DNA from: Rhodococcus sp. HNM0569
GTDB lineage: Bacteria; Actinomycetota; Actinomycetes; Mycobacteriales; Mycobacteriaceae
Assembly: GCF_012726205.1 (NCBI RefSeq)
Contig: NZ_JAASAE010000009.1
Location: forward strand, 62,001-126,000
Direction of reading: 5' to 3'
Length of the DNA: 64,000 nt
Part shown: piece by piece, positions 16,069 to 24,066 of the stretch
Layout: the number at the start of each line of letters is the position of its first letter
Position numbering within the stretch: position 1 is the first letter of the stretch
Made by a program: the position numbers and the translations under genes
Notes under the pieces: generated by a model
Databases searched by the model: none
Told to the model about the DNA's origin: nothing
The model's input: the letters and a program-made list of their open reading frames with translations, nothing else

Positions 16069-16983
16069 ATGGCTGCCTCCCACGAGATCCCCGGCACCGC
16101 CGTCCGACCTTCTCCGCAGCCCGCGCCCACGCTGTGTGGCAGGCCCGTCGCGACCGACCGCGCGCTCGTCATGGCGATCGTCAACCGCACACCCGACTCG
16201 TTCTACGACCGCGGCGCGACCTTCGGGGACACCGAGGCGATGGCGGCGGTCGCGCGTGCGGTCGACGAGGGTGCCGACCTCGTCGACATCGGGGGCGTCA
16301 AGGCGGGACCGGGCGCGGTGGTCGACGAACCCGAGGAGATCCGCCGTGTCGTGCCGTTCGTCGAGGCGATCCGAGGCCGCTATCCCGATCTGCTCGTCAG
16401 CGTCGACACGTGGCGCAGCGGGGTGGCCCGCGCGGCGTGCGGTGCGGGTGCCGACCTCGTCAACGACACGTGGGCGGGCGCGGACCCCGAACTCGCGGCC
16501 GTCGCCGCCGAACTCGGGGCGGGCATCGTGTGCTCGCACACGGGCGGCGCGCAACCGCGCACGCGGCCGTACCGGGTCCGGTATGCGGACGTGGTCGCGG
16601 ATGTCGTGACGGAAGTGGTGGGAGCTGCCGAACGCGCCGTGGCGCTCGGCGTCGATCCCGACTCGATCCTGATCGATCCGACCCACGATTTCGGGAAGAA
16701 CACGTATCACGGGCTCGAACTGTTGCGGCGAGTGGACGTTCTTGTAAACACCGGGTGGCCAGTGCTCATGGCGCTGAGCAACAAGGATTTCATAGGGGAG
16801 ACTCTGGGTGTAGAACTCGAACAGCGGTTGGAGGGAACATTGGCAGCAACAGCTATGGCCGCCGCAGGGGGAGCCCGCGTCTTCCGCGTGCACGAGGTCG
16901 CTCAGACACGCCGCGTCGTCGACATGGTCGCGGCGATCACCGGCACCCGCCGCCCGATGCGCACCGTGCGGGGGCTCGCATGA
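16069..16983 (+). CDS. folP2: dihydropteroate-synthase homologue FolP2
   Basis: A 304-residue TIM-barrel protein of the pterin-binding family. The motifs MAIVNRTPDSFYDRGATF, VDIGGVKAGPGA, SVDTWRSGVARAA and DPTHDFGKNTYHGLELLRR follow the dihydropteroate synthase order, but NRTPDSFYDRG differs from the NVTxDSFSDGG of the true enzyme. Mycobacterial FolP2 proteins are reported not to have dihydropteroate synthase activity, so a folate role should not be assumed. It overlaps gpgS by four bases (ATGA) and is therefore tied to 6-O-methylglucose lipopolysaccharide synthesis. The initiator ATG lacks a Shine-Dalgarno site. Confidence 0.9.
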   Translation: MAASHEIPGTAVRPSPQPAPTLCGRPVATDRALVMAIVNRTPDSFYDRGATFGDTEAMAAVARAVDEGADLVDIGGVKAGPGAVVDEPEEIRRVVPFVEAIRGRYPDLLVSVDTWRSGVARAACGAGADLVNDTWAGADPELAAVAAELGAGIVCSHTGGAQPRTRPYRVRYADVVADVVTEVVGAAERAVALGVDPDSILIDPTHDFGKNTYHGLELLRRVDVLVNTGWPVLMALSNKDFIGETLGVELEQRLEGTLAATAMAAAGGARVFRVHEVAQTRRVVDMVAAITGTRRPMRTVRGLA

Positions 16984-17924
16984 CCATCGCGGGGGCTGCG
17001 ATGCCCCCCACCGTCTCGCCCGAGGGCTGGGCCGACGCGAACACCTGGGACCAGCCGTCGTGGACGCTCGGCGAACTCGAGCGCGCGAAGCGCGGCCGTA
17101 CGGTGTCGGTCGTGCTGCCCGCGCTCAACGAGGAGGCCACCGTCGCGGGCGTGCTCGACACGATCCACCCACTGCTCGGCGGGCTCGTCGACGAGCTCAT
17201 CGTGCTCGACTCGGGTTCGACCGACAGCACCGCGGAGCGGGCGCGTGCGGCGGGAGCCACCGTCGTCACGCGCGAGGACGCGGTGCCGTCGCTCGAGCCG
17301 CGGCCCGGCAAGGGCGAGGTGCTGTGGCGCGCGGTCGCCGCGAGCACGGGTGACCTCATCGCGTTCGTCGACTCGGATCTCGTCGATCCCGACCCGGCGT
17401 TCGTGCCCAAACTGCTCGGTCCGCTGCTCACGGCCGACGGCATCCACCTGGTCAAGGGCTACTACCGGCGTCCGCTGCGGCTCAGCGGCGCCGAGGAGGC
17501 ACACGGCGGCGGCCGGGTCACCGAGCTCGTGGCGCGTCCGCTGCTCGCGGCGCTGCGTCCCGAGCTCACCAGCGTGCTGCAACCGCTCGGCGGCGAGTAC
17601 GCGGGCACGCGCGAGTTGCTCTCCGCGGTGCCCTTCGCACCCGGCTACGGCGTCGAGATCGGGCTTCTCCTCGACACCTACGACCGGCTCGGGCTGTCCG
17701 CGATCGGTCAGGTCAATCTCGGAGTCCGCAAGCATCGCAACCGTCCGTTGTCCGAGCTCGGCGTCATGAGCAGGCAGATCATCGGCACGCTCTTGCGGCG
17801 CTGCGGCATCGACGACTCGGGCGCGGGGCTCACCCAGTTCCTGGTCGACGGCGACAGCTTCGTCCCGGCCACCACCGACGTCGCGCTCGCCGACCGGCCG
17901 GCGATGAACACCGTGCGGCCCTAG
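16980..17924 (+). CDS. gpgS: glucosyl-3-phosphoglycerate synthase
   Basis: A 314-residue GT-A fold, GT81-family glycosyltransferase. It moves glucose from UDP-glucose to 3-phosphoglycerate, the first step of methylglucose lipopolysaccharide synthesis. Visible features are VVLPALNEEATV at 44-55, LDSGSTDSTAERA near 77-89, the metal-binding DSD at 131-133, KGYYRRPL near 160, and the GGEYAGTRELL and GYGVEIGLLLDTYDRLG blocks typical of GpgS. The start overlaps folP2. In M. tuberculosis the orthologue (Rv1208) follows folP2 in the same way. Its product is thought to bind and regulate fatty acyl chains, which fits the nearby fadD6. Confidence 0.95.
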   Translation: MTIAGAAMPPTVSPEGWADANTWDQPSWTLGELERAKRGRTVSVVLPALNEEATVAGVLDTIHPLLGGLVDELIVLDSGSTDSTAERARAAGATVVTREDAVPSLEPRPGKGEVLWRAVAASTGDLIAFVDSDLVDPDPAFVPKLLGPLLTADGIHLVKGYYRRPLRLSGAEEAHGGGRVTELVARPLLAALRPELTSVLQPLGGEYAGTRELLSAVPFAPGYGVEIGLLLDTYDRLGLSAIGQVNLGVRKHRNRPLSELGVMSRQIIGTLLRRCGIDDSGAGLTQFLVDGDSFVPATTDVALADRPAMNTVRP

Positions 17925-17933
17925 CCGTGGACG

Positions 17934-17961
17934 GCCCCCGATCCGTGACAGGATCGGGGGC
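17934..17961. promoter_or_regulatory. perfect 11-bp inverted repeat abutting a start codon
   Basis: Arms at 17934-17944 and 17951-17961 are exact complements with a six-base loop. The second arm ends directly at the ATG 17962 and includes its only purine-rich (GGGGG) stretch. It could be the gpgS terminator (no T-run follows), a hairpin hiding the start, or an operator over a CAGGAT -10 box at 17949-17954. Confidence 0.6.
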
Positions 17962-18279
17962 ATGATCACCGCCGTGCTGTACCTGCTCGTCATGGTCGTG
18001 GTGGGCGCACTGCTGTTCTTCGCCGCGTCGGCGGTCTTCGGACGCTCGGAGCAGGCGGCTCCCCTCCCGCCGGGTACCACGGCCACCGTGCTGCCCGCCG
18101 ACGACGTGTCCGGGGAGGACGTGCGGGCGCTGCGGTTCCAGCAGGTGCTGCGCGGTTACAAGGCGTCCGAGGTCGACTGGGCACTCGATCGCCTCGCCCA
18201 CGAACTCGACGCGACGCGGCTGCGTGCCGAACGGGCCGAGGACCAGGTGCGCGCACTCACCCGGAAAGGCGAGTCGTAG
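17962..18279 (+). CDS. DivIVA-domain membrane protein
   Basis: A 105-residue protein with one N-terminal membrane helix (ITAVLYLLVMVVVGALLFFAASAVFG, residues 2-27), a short linker, and a single DivIVA-type repeat: DVRALRFQQVLRGYKASEVDWALDRLAHELDATRLRAE at about 58-95. DivIVA motifs with GYxxxEVD mark proteins that follow curved membrane or pair with Wag31 at growing poles. The rest is predicted coiled coil. It matches mycobacterial Rv1209 in size, domain and position after gpgS. Direct partners are not shown. Its ATG touches the inverted repeat described separately. Confidence 0.82.
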   Translation: MITAVLYLLVMVVVGALLFFAASAVFGRSEQAAPLPPGTTATVLPADDVSGEDVRALRFQQVLRGYKASEVDWALDRLAHELDATRLRAERAEDQVRALTRKGES

Positions 18280-18452
18280 CGACGCGACTCGTCGGAATCG
18301 GGCATCTGCACGAATCGGACACCCGCGGGGGCTCCGGTTCCCGGTTTCGTCACGGATAGGGAACAATGGAGTTACTACCTCGTCGACCGTGGCGGGGCGG
18401 TCACACATTGTCGAGGCGCTTGCAGGCAGCGCAGATCTGGAGGGAGCAGAGG

Positions 18453-18623
18453 ATGGCGGCCATGAAGCCCAGGACCGGAGACGGTCCCCTCGAGGCAACC
18501 AAAGAAGGGCGAGGAATCGTCATGCGGGTCCCGCTCGAGGGTGGTGGACGCTTGGTCGTCGAGCTCACGCCGGACGAGGCCGCCGCGCTGGGCGACGAGC
18601 TCAAGTCGGTCACGAGCTCCTGA
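18453..18623 (+). CDS. DUF3117 small protein
   Basis: A 56-residue protein, AAMKPRTGDGPLEATKEGRG followed by MRVPLEGGGRLVVELTPDEAAALGDELKSV. This is the strongly conserved actinobacterial DUF3117 family, whose role is unknown; mycobacterial Rv1211 is the counterpart. No membrane segment or metal site is visible. The ATG at 18453 follows GGAGGGAGCAGAGG. The 173-base region before it contains GTTCCC and GGGAAC (18339-18366 area) as a loose inverted pair, but no convincing promoter could be fixed. Confidence 0.85.
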   Translation: MAAMKPRTGDGPLEATKEGRGIVMRVPLEGGGRLVVELTPDEAAALGDELKSVTSS

Positions 18624-18703
18624 TCCAGTGACGGACGCCTTCGGGCCCCGCTGCCGCTCCCGGCGCGGGGCCCTTCGCGTGCAGCCGATCCGGCGAGTCC
18701 CTC

Positions 18704-19582
18704 GTGCCTGCTGACCTCCCGCTCGACACGGTGCTCGACGTGCTCGCCTGCCCGGTGTGCGGCGCCGTGCTGTCCCGAACCCACCGCACGCTCACCTGCC
18801 CGCACGGGCATGCCTTCGACCTCGCCCGGCAGGGTTACGTGACTCTCGTGTCGGGCGCAGGCAGCCGCTTCGACGGCGACGACGCGGACATGATCGCGGC
18901 GCGCGAGCGCTTCCTCGGCACCGGCTGGTTCGCGCCCCTCGCGGACGCGCTCGCCGACGAGGTCGTGCGCACCACGCCTGCCGGTGACGCGGGCACCGTC
19001 GTCGAGGTGGGGGCGGGCACGGGCTACTACCTTGCGCACGTCCTGGACCGGCTCGACGCGCGCGGCGGCGGCGTTCCGGCCAGCCGAGGCGTCGGGCTCG
19101 ACGCGTCGCGGTACGCCGCCCGGCGGATCGCCCGAGTGCACGAGCGTGTGGGAGCCCTCGTCGCGGACGGATGGTCGCGGCTGCCACTCCGCGAAGGCGC
19201 CGCGACGCACATGCTGAGCGTGTTCGCGCCCCGCAATGCCGCGGAAGCCGACCGCGTGCTCACCGACGAGGGCGTGATGGTGGTGCTCGCGCCGACCCCG
19301 CGCCATCAGCGCGAGCTGATCGAGCCGCTCGGCCTCGTGCACGTCGACGCACACAAGGACGAGCGTCTCGATGCGGCTGTCGCGGGCCGGTTCGTGCGCG
19401 ACACGCAGCGCAGCGTCGAGTACGCGGCGGCGCTCAGCCGCTCCGACGTCGCGGCGCTCGTGGGTATGGGGCCGTCCACGCGCCACCGCACGCGCGACGA
19501 ACTCGCCGCCGCGATCGACGCGCTACCCGATCCGCTCGACGTGACCGCGTCGGTCACCCTCTCGACGTTCCGTCGCGCGTGA
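18704..19582 (+). CDS. 23S rRNA (guanine-N1)-methyltransferase, RlmA type
   Basis: A 292-residue SAM-dependent methyltransferase of the RlmA/TlrB family. The N-terminal zinc site is visible as Cys16, Cys19, Cys32 and His36 (CPVCG, then TCPHGHAFDLARQGYVTL). The SAM loop is VVEVGAGTGYYLAHVLDRL near 102-120, with GVGLDASRYAARRIARVH. RlmA(I) methylates G745 and RlmA(II)/TlrB G748 of 23S rRNA; the latter gives tylosin resistance. I cannot tell which position is used here. The GTG at 18704 has only a weak ribosome site. It ends seven bases from the convergent glgA gene. Confidence 0.85.
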   Translation: MPADLPLDTVLDVLACPVCGAVLSRTHRTLTCPHGHAFDLARQGYVTLVSGAGSRFDGDDADMIAARERFLGTGWFAPLADALADEVVRTTPAGDAGTVVEVGAGTGYYLAHVLDRLDARGGGVPASRGVGLDASRYAARRIARVHERVGALVADGWSRLPLREGAATHMLSVFAPRNAAEADRVLTDEGVMVVLAPTPRHQRELIEPLGLVHVDAHKDERLDAAVAGRFVRDTQRSVEYAAALSRSDVAALVGMGPSTRHRTRDELAAAIDALPDPLDVTASVTLSTFRRA

Positions 19583-19589
19583 CGCCGGC

Positions 19590-20753
19590 TCAGCGCCGGG
19601 ACAACACACTCTCGTAGACGGCGATCGTCTCGCGCGCGATCTGCGCCCAGGAGAACTCGCCGATCGCGCGCAGCCGCCCGGCCCGGCCCATCGCGGCCGC
19701 CCGCGCGGGATCGCCGCACAGCGCGTCCACCGCGTCGGCCAGGGTGCGCTCGAACTGTTCCGGCTCGTACGAGTTGTAGTGCACGAGCGTGCCGGTGACC
19801 CCGTCCTCGACGACCTCCGGGATGCCGCCGACATCCGACGCGACGACAGCCGTCTCGCATGCCATCGCCTCGAGATTGACGATGCCGAGAGGTTCGTACA
19901 CCGACGGGCACACGAATACCGTCGCGGCCGCGAGGATTTCGCGGACGTGCTCGGGCGGCAGCATCTCCTGGATCCAGAACACGTTGCCGCGCGCGGCGGT
20001 GAGCTCGGCGACCGCACGCTCCGTCTCGGCCGCGATCTCCGGGGTGTCCGGGGCGCCCGCGCACAGCACGAGCTGGATGTCGGGGGCGAAGCGGTGGGCC
20101 GCGGCGACGAGATGGCCGACGCCCTTCTGCCGCGTGATGCGCCCGACGAACGCCACGATCGGGCGCTGCGGGTCGATACCGAACCGGGTGAGGACGCCGT
20201 GCGTCCCTGGGCCCGGGTGCCACTGCGCGGTGTCGATGCCGTTGCGCACGACGTGGACCCGCGCGGGATCGACGCTCGGATACGCGTCGAGGACGTCGAG
20301 TCGCATGCCGTCGCTGACCGCGACGACCGCGTCGGCGTGCTCGACGGCATTGCGTTCGGACCAGGACGAGATGCGATAGCCGCCGCCGAGCTGTTCGGCC
20401 TTCCACGGGCGCCGCGGCTCGAGCGAATGCGCGGTGAGCACGTGCGGGATGTCGTACAGCGCGGACGCGAGATGGCCTGCGAGCCCGGTGTACCAGGTGT
20501 GCGAATGCACGACGTCGACACCGTGCGCCGCGTCCGCCATACGCAGCTCCGCCGACAACGTGCTGATCGCCGGATTCGCCGTGAGCAGCGCGGGATCGGG
20601 CTGGTGCACGTACACGCCGGGCCGGGGGACACCCATGCAGTGCACGTCGACGTCCCACAGTGCGCGCATCTGCTCGACGAGCTGCGTGACGTGCACGCCG
20701 GCACCGCCGTACACCTCCGGCGGATACTCCCTGGTCATCATCGCCACCCGCAC
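19590..20753 (-). CDS. glgA: GlgA/GlgM-type alpha-glucan glucosyltransferase (GT4)
   Basis: A 387-residue GT-B fold glycosyltransferase. It begins VAMMTREYPPEVYGGAGVHVTQLVEQMRAL, and has the later VVRNGIDTAQWHP and FVGRITRQKGVGHLVAAA blocks and the nucleotide-binding CPSVYEPLGIVNLEAMACETAVVASDVGGIPEVV with the E-x7-E motif. In mycobacteria the orthologue (Rv1212c, GlgM) makes maltose 1-phosphate from ADP-glucose and glucose 1-phosphate for alpha-glucan assembly, rather than acting as a classical glycogen synthase. It is divergent from glgC, which supplies ADP-glucose, across 114 bases. Its GTG start follows a leaderless-type -10 box. Confidence 0.93.
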   Translation of the reverse strand: MRVAMMTREYPPEVYGGAGVHVTQLVEQMRALWDVDVHCMGVPRPGVYVHQPDPALLTANPAISTLSAELRMADAAHGVDVVHSHTWYTGLAGHLASALYDIPHVLTAHSLEPRRPWKAEQLGGGYRISSWSERNAVEHADAVVAVSDGMRLDVLDAYPSVDPARVHVVRNGIDTAQWHPGPGTHGVLTRFGIDPQRPIVAFVGRITRQKGVGHLVAAAHRFAPDIQLVLCAGAPDTPEIAAETERAVAELTAARGNVFWIQEMLPPEHVREILAAATVFVCPSVYEPLGIVNLEAMACETAVVASDVGGIPEVVEDGVTGTLVHYNSYEPEQFERTLADAVDALCGDPARAAAMGRAGRLRAIGEFSWAQIARETIAVYESVLSRR

Positions 20754-20759
20754 CCGCTC

Positions 20760-20765
20760 AAACTA
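20760..20765 (-). promoter_or_regulatory. -10 box TAGTTT of glgA, leaderless type
   Basis: On the minus strand TAGTTT is followed by six bases and the GTG at 20753. It mirrors the TAGGTT box of divergent glgC. Confidence 0.5.
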
Positions 20766-20855
20766 TCCGATCGTCGCGCGGGGTGCGGCCCGTCGCCGCC
20801 CACCCGCGCGGCGCGCCGTTCGTGCGCTTCGCGTGCGGCTGGTCGTGGCGCCCGA

Positions 20856-20861
20856 TAGGTT
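20856..20861 (+). promoter_or_regulatory. -10 box TAGGTT of glgC, leaderless type
   Basis: TAGGTT is followed by six bases and the GTG at 20868. Confidence 0.5.
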
Positions 20862-20867
20862 TGACCC

Positions 20868-22082
20868 GTGAGGAGCCAGCCCCATGTGCTTGGAATCGTG
20901 CTCGCCGGTGGCGAGGGCAAACGCCTGTACCCGCTGACCGCCGATCGGGCCAAGCCCGCCGTGCCGTTCGGCGGCGCCTACCGGCTCATCGACTTCGTGC
21001 TCAGCAATCTGGTCAACGCGGGATACCTGCGGATCTGTGTTCTCACGCAATACAAGTCGCACTCGCTCGATCGTCACATCTCGCAGACCTGGCGGCTGTC
21101 GGGGTTCACGGGCGAGTACATCACGCCGGTGCCGGCGCAGCAGCGCCTCGGTCCACGCTGGTACACCGGTTCGGCCGACGCGATCCTGCAGTCGCTCAAC
21201 CTGGTGTACGACGAGGATCCCGAGTACATCGTCGTCTTCGGCGCCGATCACGTGTACCGCATGGATCCCGAGCAGATGGTGCAGCGGCACATCGAGTCGG
21301 GCGCGGGGGTCACCGTCGCAGGCATCAGGGTGCCGCGCAGCGAGGCATTCGCGTTCGGCTGCATCGATTCGGACGAGCAGGGCCGCATCACGCAGTTCCT
21401 CGAGAAGCCCGCGCACCCGCCCGGCACCCCCGACGATCCCAACTCGACATTCGCGTCGATGGGCAATTACGTGTTCACCACCAAGGTGCTCGTCGACGCC
21501 ATCCGGGCCGACTCCGAGAACTCCGACTCCGATCACGACATGGGCGGCGACATCATCCCGGCGCTCGTCGCGGCGGGCGAGGCGCATGTGTACGACTTCG
21601 GCGACAACGTCGTGCCGGGCGCCACCGACCGCGACCGTGGTTACTGGCGCGATGTCGGCACCATCGACGCCTTCTACGACGCACACATGGATCTGGTGTC
21701 GGTGCACCCGATCTTCAACCTCTACAACCGCCGCTGGCCGATCCGGGGCGAGACGGAGAACCTGCCGCCCGCCAAGTTCGTGCAGGGCGGGCTCGCTCAG
21801 GAGTCGATCGTCGGTGCGGGTTCGATCCTGTCGGCTGCCACGGTCCGCAACTCGGTGCTGAGTTCCAACGTCATGGTCGAGGACGGTGCCACCGTCGAGG
21901 GCAGCGTGCTCATGCCGGGCGTGCGCGTCGGCAGGGGCGCCGTGGTGCGCAAGGCGATCCTGGACAAGAACGTCGTGGTGGGCGACGGCGAGATCATCGG
22001 CGTCGACCTCGAACGCGACCGCCGGCGATTCGCGGTGAGCAAGGGCGGGGTCGTCACGATCGGCAAGGGCATCTGGATCTGA
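20868..22082 (+). CDS. glgC: glucose-1-phosphate adenylyltransferase
   Basis: A 404-residue ADP-glucose pyrophosphorylase, which makes ADP-glucose from ATP and glucose 1-phosphate. Residues 8-22 hold the nucleotide loop ([14 protein letters not shown]), followed by [42 protein letters not shown], and [21 protein letters not shown] near 260-280. The last 110 residues form the left-handed beta-helix ([41 protein letters not shown]). Length and order match the bacterial enzyme. It acts with the divergent glgA in alpha-glucan or glycogen synthesis. The GTG start is favoured by the -10 spacing. Confidence 0.96.
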   Translation: MRSQPHVLGIVLAGGEGKRLYPLTADRAKPAVPFGGAYRLIDFVLSNLVNAGYLRICVLTQYKSHSLDRHISQTWRLSGFTGEYITPVPAQQRLGPRWYTGSADAILQSLNLVYDEDPEYIVVFGADHVYRMDPEQMVQRHIESGAGVTVAGIRVPRSEAFAFGCIDSDEQGRITQFLEKPAHPPGTPDDPNSTFASMGNYVFTTKVLVDAIRADSENSDSDHDMGGDIIPALVAAGEAHVYDFGDNVVPGATDRDRGYWRDVGTIDAFYDAHMDLVSVHPIFNLYNRRWPIRGETENLPPAKFVQGGLAQESIVGAGSILSAATVRNSVLSSNVMVEDGATVEGSVLMPGVRVGRGAVVRKAILDKNVVVGDGEIIGVDLERDRRRFAVSKGGVVTIGKGIWI

Positions 22083-22118
22083 CACAGGCCGCGTCGGATC
22101 GTCGGGATACGGGCCGCG

Positions 22119-22751
22119 TCAGATCTTTGCCGCGCAGAGCAGGCCGTCGCCGAGCGGCACGTGTACTTCGATGAGCGCTTCGTCGTCGGCGAGCGCGCGT
22201 GCGGCTTCGCGGACCGCGACCGTGCCGGGGTCGCGTTGCGACGCGTCGCCGATCCGGCCGCCGTTGCCCGCGTGGTGCAGCACGATCAGACCGCCCGGAC
22301 GCAGCAGCCGTACGCCCTCCCGCACGTAGTGGGGGTGGTCGACGGGTGCGGTGTCGACGAACACCAGGTCGTACATGCTGTCGGCGAGCCTCGGCAGAAC
22401 ATCGAGCGCGCTGCCGTTGATCAGCCGGGTGCGTGCGGGCGCGACGCCGTGCGTGCGGAACGAGTCCTTCGCGGTGCGCTGGTGCTCGGGCTCGGCGTCG
22501 ATGGTGGTGAGGACGCCGTCGTCGCGCATGCCGCGCAGCAGCCACAGGCTGCTGACCCCCGCGCCGGTGCCGACCTCGACGACAGCTTTCGCGTCGAGCA
22601 TGCGGGCGAACATCGCGAGCGCAGCCCCCACGGCAGGCGACACCGGATCGGCACCGATGTCGACGGCGCGATCGCGGACGACTCCGAGGGCCTCGTCTTC
22701 CTGGATCGCGCCCTCCGCGTAGGCGAGAACCCGTTCGGCATTTGTGTGCAC
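22119..22751 (-). CDS. SAM-dependent O-methyltransferase (class I, COG4122)
   Basis: A 210-residue methyltransferase of the caffeoyl-CoA/catechol O-methyltransferase type. The SAM loop [19 protein letters not shown] lies at residues 57-75, [18 protein letters not shown] follows, and [39 protein letters not shown] carries the metal-binding Asp region. The substrate is unknown. The mycobacterial counterpart (Rv1220c) lies divergent from sigE, exactly as here. The GTG start follows a TAGCCT box by six bases. Confidence 0.9.
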   Translation of the reverse strand: MHTNAERVLAYAEGAIQEDEALGVVRDRAVDIGADPVSPAVGAALAMFARMLDAKAVVEVGTGAGVSSLWLLRGMRDDGVLTTIDAEPEHQRTAKDSFRTHGVAPARTRLINGSALDVLPRLADSMYDLVFVDTAPVDHPHYVREGVRLLRPGGLIVLHHAGNGGRIGDASQRDPGTVAVREAARALADDEALIEVHVPLGDGLLCAAKI

Positions 22752-22757
22752 GTGAAG

Positions 22758-22763
22758 AGGCTA
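22758..22763 (-). promoter_or_regulatory. -10 box TAGCCT of the O-methyltransferase, leaderless type
   Basis: On the minus strand TAGCCT is followed by six bases and the GTG at 22751. Confidence 0.5.
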
Positions 22764-22804
22764 GCGTCGCGTCGCGGCGCGCGCTGCCAGGCGCGGCCGA
22801 AATT

Positions 22805-22821
22805 CTCAGGCGGAGCTCAGG
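22805..22821. promoter_or_regulatory. CTCAGG direct repeat upstream of sigE (response-regulator box candidate)
   Basis: CTCAGG occurs at 22805-22810 and again at 22816-22821, eleven bases apart, which is one helical turn. Tandem half-sites with this spacing are typical for OmpR-family regulators. In M. tuberculosis, sigE is controlled by MprA, which binds a direct-repeat box; the match in kind is suggestive. Confidence 0.5.
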
Positions 22822-22915
22822 TTGTTCACACCACTGCCACACGCGAAGCGAGCAGAGTATTCGCTACACCGGTCCCGAATTTCGATCGGTGACGTCATCG
22901 GAGACTACGCCGGGC

Positions 22916-22943
22916 GGGAACAACCGTCACATCCCGACGGTTG
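22916..22943 (+). promoter_or_regulatory. ECF-type promoter of sigE
   Basis: GGGAAC (22916-22921), sixteen bases, then CGGTTG (22938-22943). This fits the GGAAC and GTT elements recognised by mycobacterial SigH and SigE. The start of transcription would be about 45 bases before the sigE ATG. Confidence 0.6.
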
Positions 22944-22994
22944 AACCGACCGAACTGTACTCGCCGGTCCGATCAGGAGGATCCACACATTTCG

Positions 22995-23624
22995 ATGGTG
23001 AACGACACCAGCGACCCGAACACCACCCACGAGGTGGAGGGCGACGCCGGGCCGCTCTCGGGCACGGCCGCGTTCGATGCCACGGGTGAGCGGTCCGCGA
23101 TGCCGTCGTGGGACGAGCTCGTCCGCGAGCACGGCGACCGTGTCTACCGCCTCGCGTACCGGCTTTCGGGCAACGCCCAGGACGCCGAGGACCTCACACA
23201 GGACACGTTCATCCGCGTGTTCCGATCGCTGTCCGAGTACCAGCCAGGCACGTTCGAGGGCTGGCTGCACCGCATCACGACCAATCTGTTCCTCGACATG
23301 GTGCGCAGGCGCAATCGCATCCGCATGGAGGCATTGCCCGAGGACTACGACCGGGTGCCCGGCGACGGGCCGGGTCCCGAGCAGATCTTCCACGACGCTC
23401 GATTGGACGCAGATCTGCAGGCCGCGCTCGATTCGCTGGCCCCGGAGTTCCGCGCCGCGGTGGTGCTGTGCGACATCGAGGGACTGTCGTACGAGGAAAT
23501 CGGTGCCACACTGGGGGTGAAGCTCGGAACGGTGCGCAGCCGGATCCACCGGGGCAGACAGGCCATCCGGGATCACCTGGCGGCGCACGGAAAGTTCGAC
23601 TCCGATCAGGTCGGAGTTGCGTAA
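22995..23624 (+). CDS. sigE: ECF RNA polymerase sigma factor SigE
   Basis: A 209-residue ECF sigma factor. After an acidic 35-residue N-terminus, region 2 is visible in [41 protein letters not shown] (about 38-78), and region 4 in [51 protein letters not shown] (about 150-200). In mycobacteria SigE answers cell-envelope stress and is held by the anti-sigma factor RseA. AGGAGG lies at 22976-22981, somewhat far (13 bases) from the ATG at 22995; the neighbouring GTG at 22998 is an alternative. The rseA gene follows 15 bases later and htrA after that. Confidence 0.95.
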   Translation: MVNDTSDPNTTHEVEGDAGPLSGTAAFDATGERSAMPSWDELVREHGDRVYRLAYRLSGNAQDAEDLTQDTFIRVFRSLSEYQPGTFEGWLHRITTNLFLDMVRRRNRIRMEALPEDYDRVPGDGPGPEQIFHDARLDADLQAALDSLAPEFRAAVVLCDIEGLSYEEIGATLGVKLGTVRSRIHRGRQAIRDHLAAHGKFDSDQVGVA

Positions 23625-23639
23625 GGATCAGGAGGACGG

Positions 23640-23993
23640 ATGACGCAGGGGCGCATACCTCGCGAGTTCGGCTCCACGGAGCACCTGGCGAGCGAGGCGA
23701 TTGCCGCCTACGTCGACGGCGAGCTCCGCATGAATGCGTATCTGCGCGCAGCGCATCATCTCGCCCTGTGTCCGTCGTGTGCGGCCGAGGTGGAATCGCA
23801 GCAGGAGGCGCGCCGCGCGCTTCGATGCAGCGGCGAACTCGCGATGCCCGCCGCTCTCCAGGGTCTTCTCAACCAGATCCCCAGCTGTCAGCCCCCCGCG
23901 GCCCGATCCGACGCGGCGGGCTCCTCGCCGTCGGTGCTCGGTCACGCGGGCAGGCGATGGTCTCGCCGACGCCGCCGTCCCACCGATGAGTGA
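23640..23993 (+). CDS. rseA: anti-sigma-E factor RseA (zinc-associated)
   Basis: A 117-residue soluble anti-sigma factor. The zinc anti-sigma motif His-x3-Cys-x2-Cys is present as His40, Cys44 and Cys47 (HHLALCPSC), preceded by EAIAAYVDGELRMNAYLRA. There is no membrane helix. Mycobacterial RseA binds SigE and releases it on oxidation or after PknB-dependent proteolysis; whether this copy has the phosphorylation site is not clear. The C-terminus is a variable Arg-rich tail (RRWSRRRRRP). AGGAGG lies seven bases before the ATG, and the gene is 15 bases behind sigE. Confidence 0.9.
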   Translation: MTQGRIPREFGSTEHLASEAIAAYVDGELRMNAYLRAAHHLALCPSCAAEVESQQEARRALRCSGELAMPAALQGLLNQIPSCQPPAARSDAAGSSPSVLGHAGRRWSRRRRRPTDE

Positions 23994-24006
23994 TACTCGT
24001 TCGTAC

Positions 24007-24066
24007 ATGGACGAGACAGCACGGGCGCGCACGGGCGCGCGAGACGAGGGGGAGCGGCCAGCGTGA
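24007..24066 (+). other. possible 19-residue leader ORF coupled to htrA
   Basis: An ATG at 24007 opens a short frame (MDETARARTGARDEGERPA) whose TGA overlaps the htrA GTG in a GTGA. It has no ribosome site of its own; a GATACT sequence lies at 23992-23997. It could be a leader peptide coupling htrA to a separate promoter, or chance. Confidence 0.3.

Noticed and set aside
16069-16983. folP2 as a folate-pathway dihydropteroate synthase
   Set aside because: The pterin/pABA motif differs from the true enzyme, and mycobacterial FolP2 is reported to be inactive as such. Coupling to gpgS argues for another role.
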